DNA of 64,000 nt from Gnetum montanum (taxonomy: Eukaryota; Streptophyta; Gnetopsida; Gnetales; Gnetaceae): the NCBI GenBank assembly GCA_015680685.1, contig MNCI01026213.1:181075-245074 (forward strand), given 5' to 3'. Positions 1-10,086 of this stretch are shown here, in pieces; position 1 is the first letter of the stretch, and the number at the start of each line of letters is the position of its first letter. Below the pieces are notes generated by a model that made no database searches, was not told where the DNA came from, and saw nothing but the letters and a program-made list of their open reading frames with translations. The position numbers and the translations under genes are program-made.

Positions 1-660
1 TTGCAAATCTTTCTACTGTAGGAATTCAGTTTCATTGTCCATTTGAACTTTCCTAGCAATTGCATTGGGTGAAACTTCATTGATAAGGATTAAGTCATTT
101 GAATAAATGTGTGAAGCTTCAAGAATCTGATCATAAAACTCCCCTTGGCTAGTAAGAAAATGAGTGATTTGATGATCATCATCAAACACTTGTAAGGATA
201 ACACATGATCAAGGATGAAGCAATGATAAACCTTTTTTATGATGATTTCAAAATCCCAAGCTCCATAAGAAAATGGAAGATCAAGGATACAAGTGGCTTG
301 TGCTAAAGCATTAGGAATGTGGTTGACATGTTCTAATGTGATAAGCTCAAATTCCTTGAATAATTTCAACACATATTTCTTATATGCTCTCGTTAAAGGA
401 TCATTATCTTCATAAATGTTGTTAATTTGATTCACATTAAGTTGTGAATCACTGTTAATAGCATACTTTAGTCCATGGATTAAGGCTTCATATTCAATCA
501 TATTGTTTGTAATGGACTTTCAAAAATTAATAGCTTTAACATTTGTTGCTTCTCCAAGTGGAATTAACATAATTCCAGCACCGCATCGTTGTTTTGATAA
601 GGCTCCATCAATCCTAAGTATCCATGTGTTCAATTTATTTTATGAAAGCAAGATCTTTAA
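1..660 (-). pseudogene. Element L RNase H-like domain (Tat second RNase H type) and linker, partial
   Basis: The domain opens near 640-600 with RIDGAL (first catalytic Asp), continues as NNMIEYEALIHGLKYA (catalytic Glu) and DSQLNVNQI (second catalytic Asp), and ends HVNHIPNALAQATC, where the usual ADALA has become NALA. These are the marks of the extra, archaeal-like RNase H of Tat elements. A frameshift near 500-530 separates the first Asp segment from the rest. The roughly 80 residues from about 250 down to 13 are the linker toward integrase, which lies outside the window. It follows the protease spacer directly, without RT. Confidence 0.7.
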
Positions 661-1637
661 TCAATATAATAATTTTCATCATCAAAAATTGGATTATCAT
701 CTAAGGATTTTATAGTGATGATTTTACTAATATCCTTGTCTTTACCACTTGGTGGGGGATCATCAAATAGGAAAGTCCTTCCGTCATGCTGGTGGAGAGG
801 TGGTGTGTCAATGTGAAGTTTAAAAAGTTTCCTATAAGTTTGGTAATACAATGTGGAATGAGTATGAATATAGGGGTTTATGTCTAGTAAGGAGTCATTC
901 ATTGGATCTAAATTTTCATCTAGCTTGTATTCACCAAAGTTAAGATTAATGATTCCCACAAAGTCTTTACTTTGATATATTGATGTAACATGAGATTCAT
1001 CAGGACTTGAGATGACATGATGATGAAAAGATTCTCTAGAAATTAGAACATGTTTAGATCCTCCTTTAATTGGAAGAAGGAATTCTAAGAAATCAAATTT
1101 AAAGAAACCTCCAAAATGGGCACTGAAGGTTTGTGAAAGTAACATTCCATAAGTAGGTTTCATATCAACTATAAATATGTCTATGTAACATGAAAAATTA
1201 GGATATTATTTTATAAAAATGTCAATATCTTTATGTGATCCTACTACACAAATGTTGGATTTTCTAAGTTAGATAACACTCCGAGTTTGGGAAATCATTT
1301 ATACTTCTAAAGTTTTATATACCTGAAGAGGCATTATATTTACAGTAGGTTTTAAATCCATTATATAATTATACAGATTCTTTCCTATTATAAGTAAAGT
1401 ATTTAGGAGTGGAGGTTTGTCCTTCTTAGCCTATTGGTGAAGGATGGATGTGTTAAGGATTCCAACACCATCTATGAAATGAACTACTTTCTCATTTGGA
1501 GGGGTCTTATCTTTATCTCTAAATTCATTGATCAATCCATGTATATATTTTTTTGCTTCCTTAAATTGTAAAATTTCATACATGGATATTTTGGTCTTAA
1601 CCCTTTTCAATTCTTCTATAAGATCATACGTTTTCAT
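657..1637 (-). pseudogene. Element L protease region, degraded
   Basis: Minus strand. At 1637-1431 a section beginning MKTYDLIEELKRVKTKISMYE matches the conserved block that precedes protease in Tat-type polyproteins. It is followed by a protease-like core ending VNIMP (the usual D-x-G-A-x-NIMP motif; here the loop reads DLKPTVNIMP, so the catalytic triplet is altered), then YGMLLSQTFSAHFGG, the second conserved protease block. A spacer of about 100 residues follows (to 657) before RNase H. An aspartic protease of this kind would cut the gag-pol polyprotein. It is broken by stops and frameshifts and is certainly inactive. Confidence 0.6.
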
Positions 1638-1707
1638 CTCACTCTTGGGCTCAAGTTGGTTCTGGTTGGAACAATTGTGGATTTGTAATGATGTTCTTGG
1701 TTGTGTT

Positions 1708-3122
1708 TAGTGTTGAGATGTATCAATGTCATTTTGTTTGCTAGAAGGAACATCTGTGTTCCCTTTTGGATTATTATAGTTATTCATGATGTCACTCATC
1801 TTTCTAAATTGTGCATTTCTGGGGGTAGGTTCATTGATCATGACTTGCTCAAAGGATGCTACTAGTTCATTTTTACTTTCACTAGGGATTTCTAGAACCA
1901 TTAATGGGGCTTTTTCCTTTTCTTTATTTTGTAATTCTTATGTGATATCCTCATATAAGGCTTGGAATTAAGGGCAATACTTCTCAAAATGTTTTTCTAT
2001 GTTATGTAGCCTACAATATTCACTAAGAGCTACTTCTCCTAGGTTTCCATTTGCCACGTTATGTTGATTTCTTATCTTAACATTGTTTGATTTCAACTCA
2101 ATTACTTCATTAGAGAGCTTTTGTAAGGTGGTTAATACTTGGGTCATTGGGAGTTGACCCTTAACTTTAGGTAAGTTAAAGGTTGTTTTAGTCTCAAGGT
2201 TAGGAAGAGATGGTATGGATGAAGGATTGATAATAAGTTCAACTAAGACCTTTGATTGATCATCATTTAGGCCTAGGTTTTGAAGAAATAAAGAAGAGGA
2301 AGTACTTGGACTTTGAATGTTTGGTAGAGAGCTGAGGATTGGAGGATTAGTTTGAGAAGAATTCAAGACTATTGAGGTTTTGGAACCTAATCCAAGAGTC
2401 CCAAATTGAGATTATAATGAGTTTGCGAGAGTGATTTGTTTAAGTTTGACTACTTTGGACATGGTTCCTTGCAAGTCAATGATATTAGGATCAACTTTGA
2501 TTATATATGAGAAGAAAGGATCTATGGTTAATAGAAAAAAGTTTAAGATTCTTTTTGGTTGTGATTGCATTTCTCTAGGAACATATGATAATTATTGGAG
2601 AAACCTTAAATTGTACTTTCTAATACGTTCTTCACTAAGCTTTCACAGGCTAGTAAAGTTACTAGAAGCTATAGTGGGGGGCCTAGTAAACTTATTGAAT
2701 TAAGAAAGAAAACATGATTTGAAGTCATTCCAGATCAAGATTGAAGAGTTGGAAAGGGCTAGAAGCAATTGAGTTGTTGTACCTTAGAAGGTAGTGAGAA
2801 AAGACCTATAGGCCACATCACGTTGAACTATGTTGTGAATGCCTAGTAGTATCTCAAAATTCTAAAGATGTTGATGAGTGTCATTGAAAGAGGGATTGAA
2901 AGAAAGGGAAGTATGTTGAAAAGGTTTTGGAATTGGGTTGAAGTTTTGAAAGTTGAAGGGATTGTTGACCAAATGTTGGGTAGCATGGTTTACCATGTTT
3001 GAAGAATGTGAGGACTTAGATCTAGGTCTTATAGGGATGTGACTTGGAAAGTGACTAGCTAAGATATTTTTTCTTATTGTTTTCCTAGATTGAGGCCCAA
3101 GAGTTTCACTAGGTTCAACCAT
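1708..3122 (-). pseudogene. Element L gag, degraded
   Basis: Capsid/nucleocapsid precursor of element L. The start is the ATG at 3120-3122, the first in a frame beginning MVEPSETLG. A Ser/Asn/Pro/Gln-rich section follows (3122-2862), then after a broken stretch a section at 2366-1968 ending in YCRLHNIEKHFEKYCP. That has the C-x2-H-x4-H-x4-C spacing of the degenerate knuckle found at this position in Tat-type gags (elements E and K have similar motifs). The segment 1901-1707 probably continues it toward protease. The reading frame changes several times. The protein would act in the cytoplasm in particle assembly. Assignment rests on the motif and on the order relative to protease. Confidence 0.6.
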
Positions 3123-3246
3123 AAACTAAGTAGATAACACAAGATAATTTTATTTCTTTAATAATTTTTTTGATTAGAGTAGAAAATCAAGGAAATTGAA
3201 GCTAAGAAAGGATAGTAGAGGATTGGTTGAGAAAAACTATAATGGT

Positions 3247-3266
3247 GGCACTCCTTCTAGTTCCAA
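3247..3266 (-). promoter_or_regulatory. Element L candidate primer-binding site
   Basis: On the minus strand this reads TTGGAACTAGAAGGAGTGCC, just inside the presumed LTR end (...CCAACA at 3273-3278). Element E has nearly the same 20-mer at 19660-19679, also a few bases inside its own LTR end, so the two share a primer type. I do not recognise the tRNA. Confidence 0.5.
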
Positions 3267-3272
3267 CAAGTA

Positions 3273-5559
3273 TGTTGGTGTGTAAATTTGGTTGTGAAGA
3301 TGCACTAATGAAGAACTTCCTTAAATGCTTGATTTTACAAGGCTATTACCTAGGGAACCTTGCTTATGGGCATGACTAGCCTAGGAATAGTCTTTAATTT
3401 GGAGGGGAAATGGAGTTGATATTTAAATAGAATAACAATTTGAACAAAACTTAAAGTAAAGAGAAGAAAAACACATTAAAGATGAAATAGTTATTAAAAT
3501 ATTCAAAGTAAGCACTTTAATAACATGATCAAGGGGAAAGAAGGGAATGGGAACTTAGTGGATGATTTGGTAATCTATCTGCCTTAGTGGTCCTGCACCT
3601 CCTCATGGATTTTTTTATGGCATGATAGGATATCTCGAGTCAATTGCCTTGTTCGTCCTTCTAGATCTTGTTGATGGGTAATAGCTGCCTCCTTTCCATC
3701 TAGAATGATGCTCTAACCTTTTTCCCACAATCCTTTTGATAATCAAATTCATGGGAAAGCCTCTTTAACCTCATATAGATCTTTACCTCAATGGACTCTT
3801 GATCAAGCTCGTTAGAGTAGTACCAGGAGCAAAGTTTTGGCTATGGTGGAATAGCAGGGTATATGAAGGGGAAGCATGGAGAGCGTGCAATAGGAGGAAG
3901 CAAGAGTAGGAATGGAAGAAGAAGCTTGGTGTTGGTGGTTGGCCTCCTAGTGATTAATCCTTAGTCATCTTTTGGTTCCTGAGGAGGTCTTATCTAGGGC
4001 TTCCTCATTATTTTTCTCCATATATGCTTGTCAATCAACAATTGAGAGTAAGTTAATAGTTAATTAATTATAAAGAATAATTGAGAGTAAACATGGAGTT
4101 AAAACATATCCATATTAACTTATATATTATTGTTATTATATTGTTTATTATTATTATTATTATTAGAAATAGAGAGAAATTGCTACAACCAAGAGAAGTA
4201 ATAGTAGAACAACATAGTGGTTACGATAGCTTAGGCAAGGAAGAGCAATGCAGTTACACAACAGAGCAAGTAGCTAGTCAAACAAAAGGAAGGTGAGATT
4301 TTGTTGTGCACATGGTGGATGATGTGCAGTGGTAAGAGGGTGAATAAAGAGTAGGAGGTGACATTTCACAAGAGGTAAGAGTGAGGGTTTTCTACCACAA
4401 CCCTTGTTGATGCTTCTGCTACCCATGGAAACTCATCAGAGTAGGTAGAGAAGGGAGGGCGTAGGTGACAAAGGTATGAAGTATGACATAGTATGAGGTA
4501 TAGGTGTCAAACAAGTTACCAACACACAACATCAAAGGTTTACTGTGATGTGTGTAGCAAGGGTTTCGAGTAGTAAAATAGCATAAGGCATAGGGAAGTG
4601 CAAGAAAAAAAGGGGCAAAGGGCTTTTTGGTGCATACTTGAGTGATGGCACAATGCTAAGATTTTCTATCATGTGAATAGCAAGGTGGCATAGTGCACTA
4701 TGGTGAGGCAAGTCCACTTGTGAGGGTTGTCGGCTATGGCTGCATAGCCTATTGTAGGATCTATGAAGAGCATGTGATGGTCCTTTCCATTTTTTTCAAT
4801 CTTGCCCCATTGTAGAGGTAGGAGGTAGGGGAAATGAGTGCAATAGATGACAAAGGGATCATAGTGTAGGGTTGTGTGTAAGGACAATGGTTGATGATGA
4901 GACTCCTTGTTATAGGGATCATGCAAGGTGGATAGTGAGGAGAGCATTATTGTGTAGCACCAATGAGGGTTTTCCTACAATAGATGAGGATTTGTTACAG
5001 CTCAACGGTATTGTAGTATATTATGGTGAAAGACAAAAAAGAAAATATTTTATGAAAATAAAAAGTTGTTAGTACATGTAACTTTGATTTTCCTAGCTTT
5101 GTTTTGCTAAAAGAAAAGTAACATTTGTAATTTATGAACCATTAACATTCATGAGCACTAGTGGTAATTTACTTGTAAACTATAACACTCAATTGGACTA
5201 AGAGAGCATTAGTTAGATTTAATCTTGACATTATTCTCAATTTGAATTGTTAGTTTGGTTATTGTTTCATGTCAGTTAGAACTTACAGTTTAAATATGAA
5301 GGGATAAGACCTCGTTTATAGTTGATGTTTGTGTCAATAGACAACATCCACACTATTGAGAACATGATACAAATTTCCATGATAGTTAAAGATGTGTGAT
5401 CTTTCCTTGGCTACACCAGCTATGATTGTAAATTATTAAAATTTATTCTAGAATAGCTAGGTCTTTATTTAAGGTGACAAAGAAAGATGTTTTGTTCTTG
5501 TGGAATACAAAATGTAAAAACACTTTCTAATATCTAAAGAAAAGGCTGACCCAAACTCC
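3273..5559. other. No gene recognised; probably contains the 5' LTR of element L
   Basis: The left edge TGTTGGTGTG is the expected inverted end of the element L 5' LTR, but without a second copy the LTR length cannot be read. The stretch is AT-rich with scattered short open frames of no recognisable content. It contains a (TTA)n microsatellite at 4129-4165. Nothing else is supportable. Confidence 0.35.
4129..4165. repeat. (TTA)n microsatellite, imperfect
   Basis: A run of TTA/ATT triplets, pure from 4146 to 4165, lies in the AT-rich stretch right of element L. Confidence 0.9.
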
Positions 5560-5990
5560 AATGTTGCAAATTCTTAAGTAGACCCAACTATTTTATATAA
5601 TGGCAGGTGCTTCTGATTTTGCATTAGGTGTTGTCCTAATGTAGTTCGATGAGAAGAAGAGGTCCTACTACATTCACAGTGCTAGTCAAAGCATTGTGGG
5701 ATCTTAACTAAATTACACCATAACAACAAAGGAGTTGATGGTTTTTGTTTTTGCACTACAAAAATGTAGGCATTATGTTCTATATTGCAAAATCTTCATC
5801 CACACTAATCATAGTGCCATCCAATTTTCCATGAATAAATTGGATGTCATCCCTCATGTGATACGATGCATAGTTTTCTTACAAGAATTTGATCTTTATG
5901 TGATTGATCTCAATGGAGTTGAAAACATGGTGGCAAATCATCTGTTGTGGTTATGAATTGACAACAAGGGAGAAGTTATGCTTCTTGTTG
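5560..5990 (+). pseudogene. Athila-like Ty3/gypsy RNase H fragment
   Basis: The plus strand encodes ASDFALGVVL (first RNase H motif), YTITTKELMVFVFAL (the Glu motif TxxEKELxxxVFA), IHTNHSAIQF (the TDHxAI motif with the catalytic Asp replaced by Asn) and IRCIVFLQEFDLYVIDLNG followed by ENMVANHLLWL (the usual ENxVADHLSRL end of the domain). This is the ordinary RNase H of an Athila-like polyprotein. No RT upstream or integrase downstream is recognisable, and stops occur inside the first third. It is an isolated fragment, not part of element L, which runs on the other strand. Confidence 0.8.
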
Positions 5991-7600
5991 ACTTTCTAGA
6001 TAATCATATTTGTAAGGTTATTTTCAACTTAAAGAATGGACATAAATGCCTATGGTTTCTAGACATGTTCAAATCATAACCTACTTGCTACAATTTCATG
6101 CAATTCTCTCATATTATAGACACACTCTTTTTAGGAGTTTCAAGATTTTATTCATGTATATTATCATTTTCATAATTTCAAGAGTTTTGTATTTGGGTCT
6201 TTGTCATTCAATGATATGGAATTTATCAGAAATATTTTGAATTTGAAGCAATAATGTTTTGTAATTTTATGAAAAATTATCCTTCAATAAGTCATATTTT
6301 GCATTTATTGTGAATTTTTTTTAGATCTTAGAAGTTTATGATTTTCTAATAAATTAGGTTTTTTAGTTTGATGATAAGCTAAAAAATTGGGGTTTAGGAA
6401 ATTTGAAGAGGTTTAATTTCAAGAATTTTATATTTAGGTTTTTTTATTCAATGATACAAAATTTATATTTTCAAAAAATTTGGAGTTTGAATCACAAATG
6501 TTTTACATTTTTATCAAAAATTGTTTTCAATCATTAATGTCTTGCATTTACTATGAATTATTTTTGAGATCTTTAAAGTTTTTGACTTTACAATAAATTG
6601 GGTTTTTTCATTCTATAATAGGCTAAAAAATTGGGTTTAGAAAATTTAGAGAGACATTCTATTGAATATTTTACAATCAATTCATTTTATGTTATGTAGT
6701 AGATTTTAGAAGTTGTAAATTCTTTTCACAATCTCATGAAAAATTTGATTTTTCTTTTTGTAAAACCTCATTCAATTTTTTTTTGTTTTCTTTGATTTCA
6801 TTTTTCATAAATGGATTATCTCTAAGAAAATTGGGATTAATGACTTCTAATCAGTTCATTTTTTATTTTTATTTTTAAATTTAAATCTCTAAGTTAATGA
6901 TCTGCCATTACATGTATATTTATACATTCACCTACAAACTCTCAAATTTTGTTGAATATTGAGGGGTTTTCAAATAATTAGAAATTGGGACTTTCATTTG
7001 ATTTAGGTATGTTTTGCAGTTTTTCTTAAAAAAAATTTATTAGACACTTTGAGAAATATAATTTAATCACAAATTTACATTTCTAATAAATTGGTTCTTT
7101 TCCCTAAAATTAGGATCTATTTTTAACAAATTACCATTTCTTGTAGATTTCAATATTTACCTACAAACTCTACAATTTTCTCATACATTGGAGCTTTTTG
7201 ATTTAGTGATTAATTGAGATTCTGCGATGTCATTTAGGTATGGAAAAAAAATCAACAACCTAAATCTACAAATAAACAACAAATTTCACCTACATAGCCT
7301 AATATTCAACTTGTAAGATATGTGGTATTTTACATCAATTTTATGCATAATCAACATTTTCATTTACTGATGATTTTAATTTTATTTTTTAATATCCTAA
7401 AATATACATGAATATTCAAACTTTGATTTAAGCATAAGGAAGTAATGAGTTTCATTTTAAAAATGAAACCTAATTAACATTTTCAATGTAGAGTTATAAG
7501 TTAATGAAGCCATTAGAAACCAAAGAGACAATGATGCCAAAAATAGAAAAATCAATGAGACAATGAGACAATGAAGATGTGCATGCTTTACTCTCAAAGA
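5991..7600. other. AT-rich non-coding stretch with a 245-bp direct duplication
   Basis: No coding signal. Two neighbouring copies of a block of about 240-245 bp (see separate entry) cover 6172-6655. Related weaker words continue to about 7250, suggesting further decayed copies. Confidence 0.5.
6172..6655. repeat. Tandem duplication, two copies of about 240-245 bp
   Basis: Copy 1 (about 6172-6415) and copy 2 (about 6417-6655) share, in order, a TTTCAAGA(G/A)TTTT start, a TTCAATGATA word, a T(G/T)CATTTA word, TTAGATC/TGAGATCTT, AATAAATT(A/G)GGTTTTTT and finally GCTAAAAAATTGGG(G)TTTAG. The spacing is the same in both, so this is a direct duplication and not chance AT-richness. Confidence 0.7.
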
Positions 7601-7609
7601 CCCCTGATA

Positions 7610-7921
7610 TTTCTACTTCATAGATTTCCAAATATCCTTGGAAGTTTCTTTGCTAAGAATAGTCTTCAATATAGAATGATCAATTTCCTATAATAAATAA
7701 TTTTTTGCCTTCAAATCTTTTAACCTCAATCCCTCTAGATCCTTCCTTTGTTCATTTGTGAGTGCAACCTCAGCTACGAGTGCTACTACACCATCTTCAA
7801 CAACTTGCCAATACTTATTAGACTTCAAGAAATTTTCCATCAACATGCTCCAATGGTCATAGTGTCCATCAAAACATGGGATGGAAGGTTGTACAAAAAT
7901 TTTTAGAGGCCATTTATGCAC
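7610..7921 (-). pseudogene. Ty1/copia gag N-terminal fragment
   Basis: The minus strand reads FDGHYDHWSMLMENFLKSNKYWQVVEDG, then LEGLRLKDLKAKNYLL, a TAG where Q is expected, then IDHSILKTILSKETSKDIWKSMK. This is the conserved start of plant Ty1/copia gag (DUF4219 plus UBN2-type region). It begins about 110 bp inside the primer-binding site, as expected. Sequence beyond about 7610 is unrelated, so the element is truncated early in gag. One in-frame TAG shows decay. Confidence 0.8.
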
Positions 7922-8019
7922 TACTATGCTCTTCTCTCAAGCCTCCTAAACTAGGTGCACTACTATGCTTTTCTCTCTAGCCTCTTGAACTAGGCTTTCT
8001 CTTTAGCCTCCTGAACCAA

Positions 8020-8031
8020 GCTTTGATACCA
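8020..8031 (-). promoter_or_regulatory. Primer-binding site, initiator tRNA-Met type (Ty1/copia)
   Basis: The minus strand reads TGGTATCAAAGC, one base from the usual plant TGGTATCAGAGC. It lies two bases inside the LTR edge at 8033 and upstream of the copia gag, which fixes the element's orientation. Confidence 0.85.
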
Positions 8032-8032
8032 T

Positions 8033-8457
8033 TGTTAGCCTCTGAGGTTATGCACTGCTAGCATTAGATAAAAAAACAAAAAAAAAAATAGAACAAAATA
8101 GGGGCAAACATAGGCAACTGAATTTCACTTTTTTATTCAACTGATAATGCCCTTTAAATAGGCAAATAAATTAATAAAAAATAGTAACCAAATCCTAATA
8201 TGAAGCAAATTCAATAATAGTTGACCCTTTAACTTCTATAATAGTTGACTCTTCAACTTCTGTAACGGCCAACCCTTCAACTTCTATAATGGCAAATCCT
8301 TCAACCTTTGTAATGGTAAACCCTTCAACTTCTGTAATGATTGACCCTTCAACTTCTATAATGATTGACCATTCAACTTCTAAAGAATGAAAATAGCAAC
8401 CAAATCCCTAAGGATGGTTCCTAAAGACTAAGAAAAACAAAAAAAGCATGTTTAACA
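8033..8457 (-). mobile_element. Ty1/copia 5' LTR (minus orientation)
   Basis: Bounded on the plus strand by TGTTAGCC at the left (next to the PBS) and TTTAACA at the right, which gives TGTT...TAACA ends on the minus strand. About 425 bp. Only this one LTR is present, consistent with truncation of the element in gag. It contains an internal minisatellite (8219-8390). The right edge is inferred from the terminal motif alone. Confidence 0.65.
8219..8390. repeat. Minisatellite in the copia LTR, about 24-26 bp unit, seven copies
   Basis: Successive units share the word CCTTCAACTTCT(A/G)TAAT followed by a variable (G)A(T/C)TGAC or GGCAAA stretch. Seven imperfect copies can be followed. Confidence 0.85.
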
Positions 8458-8765
8458 ATTAAAAAATTTAACAAAGATGAGGTTATTTTATTCAAAGACT
8501 ATTATTATGTAGCCATTCTTTGGGTGGCACACATATTACTACTTATGCTACTATTCTCATCTAAGTCTATGTTTGTACAATATGCTACAAAGCCTAACCA
8601 TGGTGGTAGTGGTGCATTGTAAGTGAAAGAAGGACTCTTCTACAATTCAAAGCAGTAGTGAATAATACAAGGCAAGCATTATCATCATGGAATAGTGAGT
8701 CCAACCCAAATTACTAGAAATGAAAAGGAGTCTCATGAGACAACATTACCAATCATGTTATTACT

Positions 8766-9771
8766 TTGTCTCTTGGCTACTCTTGGCTTCTCAAAGACAC
8801 AAGTGTTGAACATTCAAAGATTTTGTCAACTATTTCCAAGTTGCATAACCTTCGCTACCTTGATCTCAGTGGTAATTTTTATCCACTCTCTATACTTGAT
8901 CTTTCTTTAGTGACCATATCAATTCCTCCAAAGGTGGGTGGCCTCTCCCATTTGGTATTTTTGAATTTGTTAGTCATTTGGTTGCCCTCAAACTTAGATG
9001 TTATTCCATTACAATTAGGAAATTAGATGTTATTCACACATTGAAAGTTTTGGATCTCTCTCATGTTTTATATATCAGTCCTATTGGTCATTTTATTACT
9101 GATGGCACATCCAACTTTTCCACTAAGGCTCTGCTATCTTTTTCAAATATGAAAAACCTGATATTAGATGCGATATCCCTAGATAACAACAACAACAAGG
9201 CCAACTCCTTATATAAATTGCATCCTAAAATTCTTAGCCTGACCTCTTCCAAGCCTAGTTGCCTCAAAAATCTTACATCTCTCACTCATCTCTCTTTGGA
9301 TAATAATGATTTCTTTGGTAGTTTAATTTTTAACATTGTTGCAAATATGAGCTCCCTAGTTCACCTCTCAGTGTTATCTACCAACATATCTAATTTTATT
9401 CCCACCCATACCTTACCTTCACCCATTTCATACTTGAATCTCAGGGGCAACAACTTCCAAAGTCATTTCACTTTCACATCTCTAGAATATCTAGATCTTT
9501 CTTTTAATGCATTAAAAGGAATTATTCCCTCTTGTCTAGTTAATCTCACTAGACTGAATGCATTGCCTCTCCATTATAATCAATTGAATGGCTTCATCTC
9601 CACCCGTACCTTTTCTTTTCCCATTTTATACTTGGATGTCAACACTAATAATCTTGAAGGTTAATTGTTGGGATCATTATGCTCTCTTACATCTCTAGAA
9701 TATTTGGACATTTCTAGAAATGCATTAAATGGAATTATTCCCTCTTGTCTAGAAAATCTCACTAAACTAGA
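8766..9771 (+). pseudogene. Leucine-rich-repeat receptor-like protein, fragment, decayed
   Basis: Plant extracellular-type LRR units are clear: LSTISKLHNLRYLDLSGN, GGLSHLVFLNL, KVLDLSH, SLTHLSLDNNDFFGSL, SLVHLSVLSTNISNFIP, ISYLNLRGNNFQS, LEYLDLSFNALKGIIPSCLVNL and, after a stop at 9662-9664, LEYLDISRNALNGIIPSCLENL. The repeats follow the LxxLxxLxLxxNxLxGxIP pattern of receptor-like proteins and kinases (often immune or developmental receptors at the plasma membrane). There is no signal peptide, transmembrane segment or kinase. At least two frame changes (near 8980-9010) and the stop show it is broken. The unit is cut by the assembly gap at 9772, so the 3' part is unknown. The two 'GIIPSCL' units are close copies, suggesting local repeat duplication. 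Confidence 0.8.
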
Positions 9772-10086
9772 NNNNNNNNNNNNNNNNNNNNNNNNNNNNN
9801 NNNNNNNNNNNNNNNNNNNNNNNNNNNNNNNNNNNNNNNNNNNNNNNNNNNNNNNNNNNNNNNNNNNNNNNNNNNNNNNNNNNNNNNNNNNNNNNNNNNN
9901 NNNNNNNNNNNNNNNNNNNNNNNNNNNNNNNNNNNNNNNNNNNNNNNNNNNNNNNNNNNNNNNNNNNNNNNNNNNNNNNNNNNNNNNNNNNNNNNNNNNN
10001 NNNNNNNNNNNNNNNNNNNNNNNNNNNNNNNNNNNNNNNNNNNNNNNNNNNNNNNNNNNNNNNNNNNNNNNNNNNNNNNNNNNNNN
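9772..10086. other. Assembly gap (315 N)
   Basis: Run of N inside the LRR pseudogene. After it (10087 onward) no LRR-coding sequence is seen, so the gene's 3' end lies in the gap or is lost. Confidence 1.

Larger units (their letters stand above)
1..3272 (-). mobile_element. Element L: Tat-like Ty3/gypsy retrotransposon, 5' part, leaves the window at its pol side
   Basis: Reading the minus strand from 3272 downward gives a primer-binding-like site, a gag start, a gag zinc-knuckle-like motif, a protease segment and then an RNase H domain that continues off the left edge. The domain style is that of the Tat group of Ty3/gypsy elements. No reverse transcriptase is recognisable between protease and RNase H, so either it was deleted or this is a non-autonomous derivative. 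Stops and frameshifts interrupt every part, so it is a fossil. The 5' LTR should begin at about 3273 on the plus strand; no second LTR copy is in the window, so its far edge is not fixed. Confidence 0.75.
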
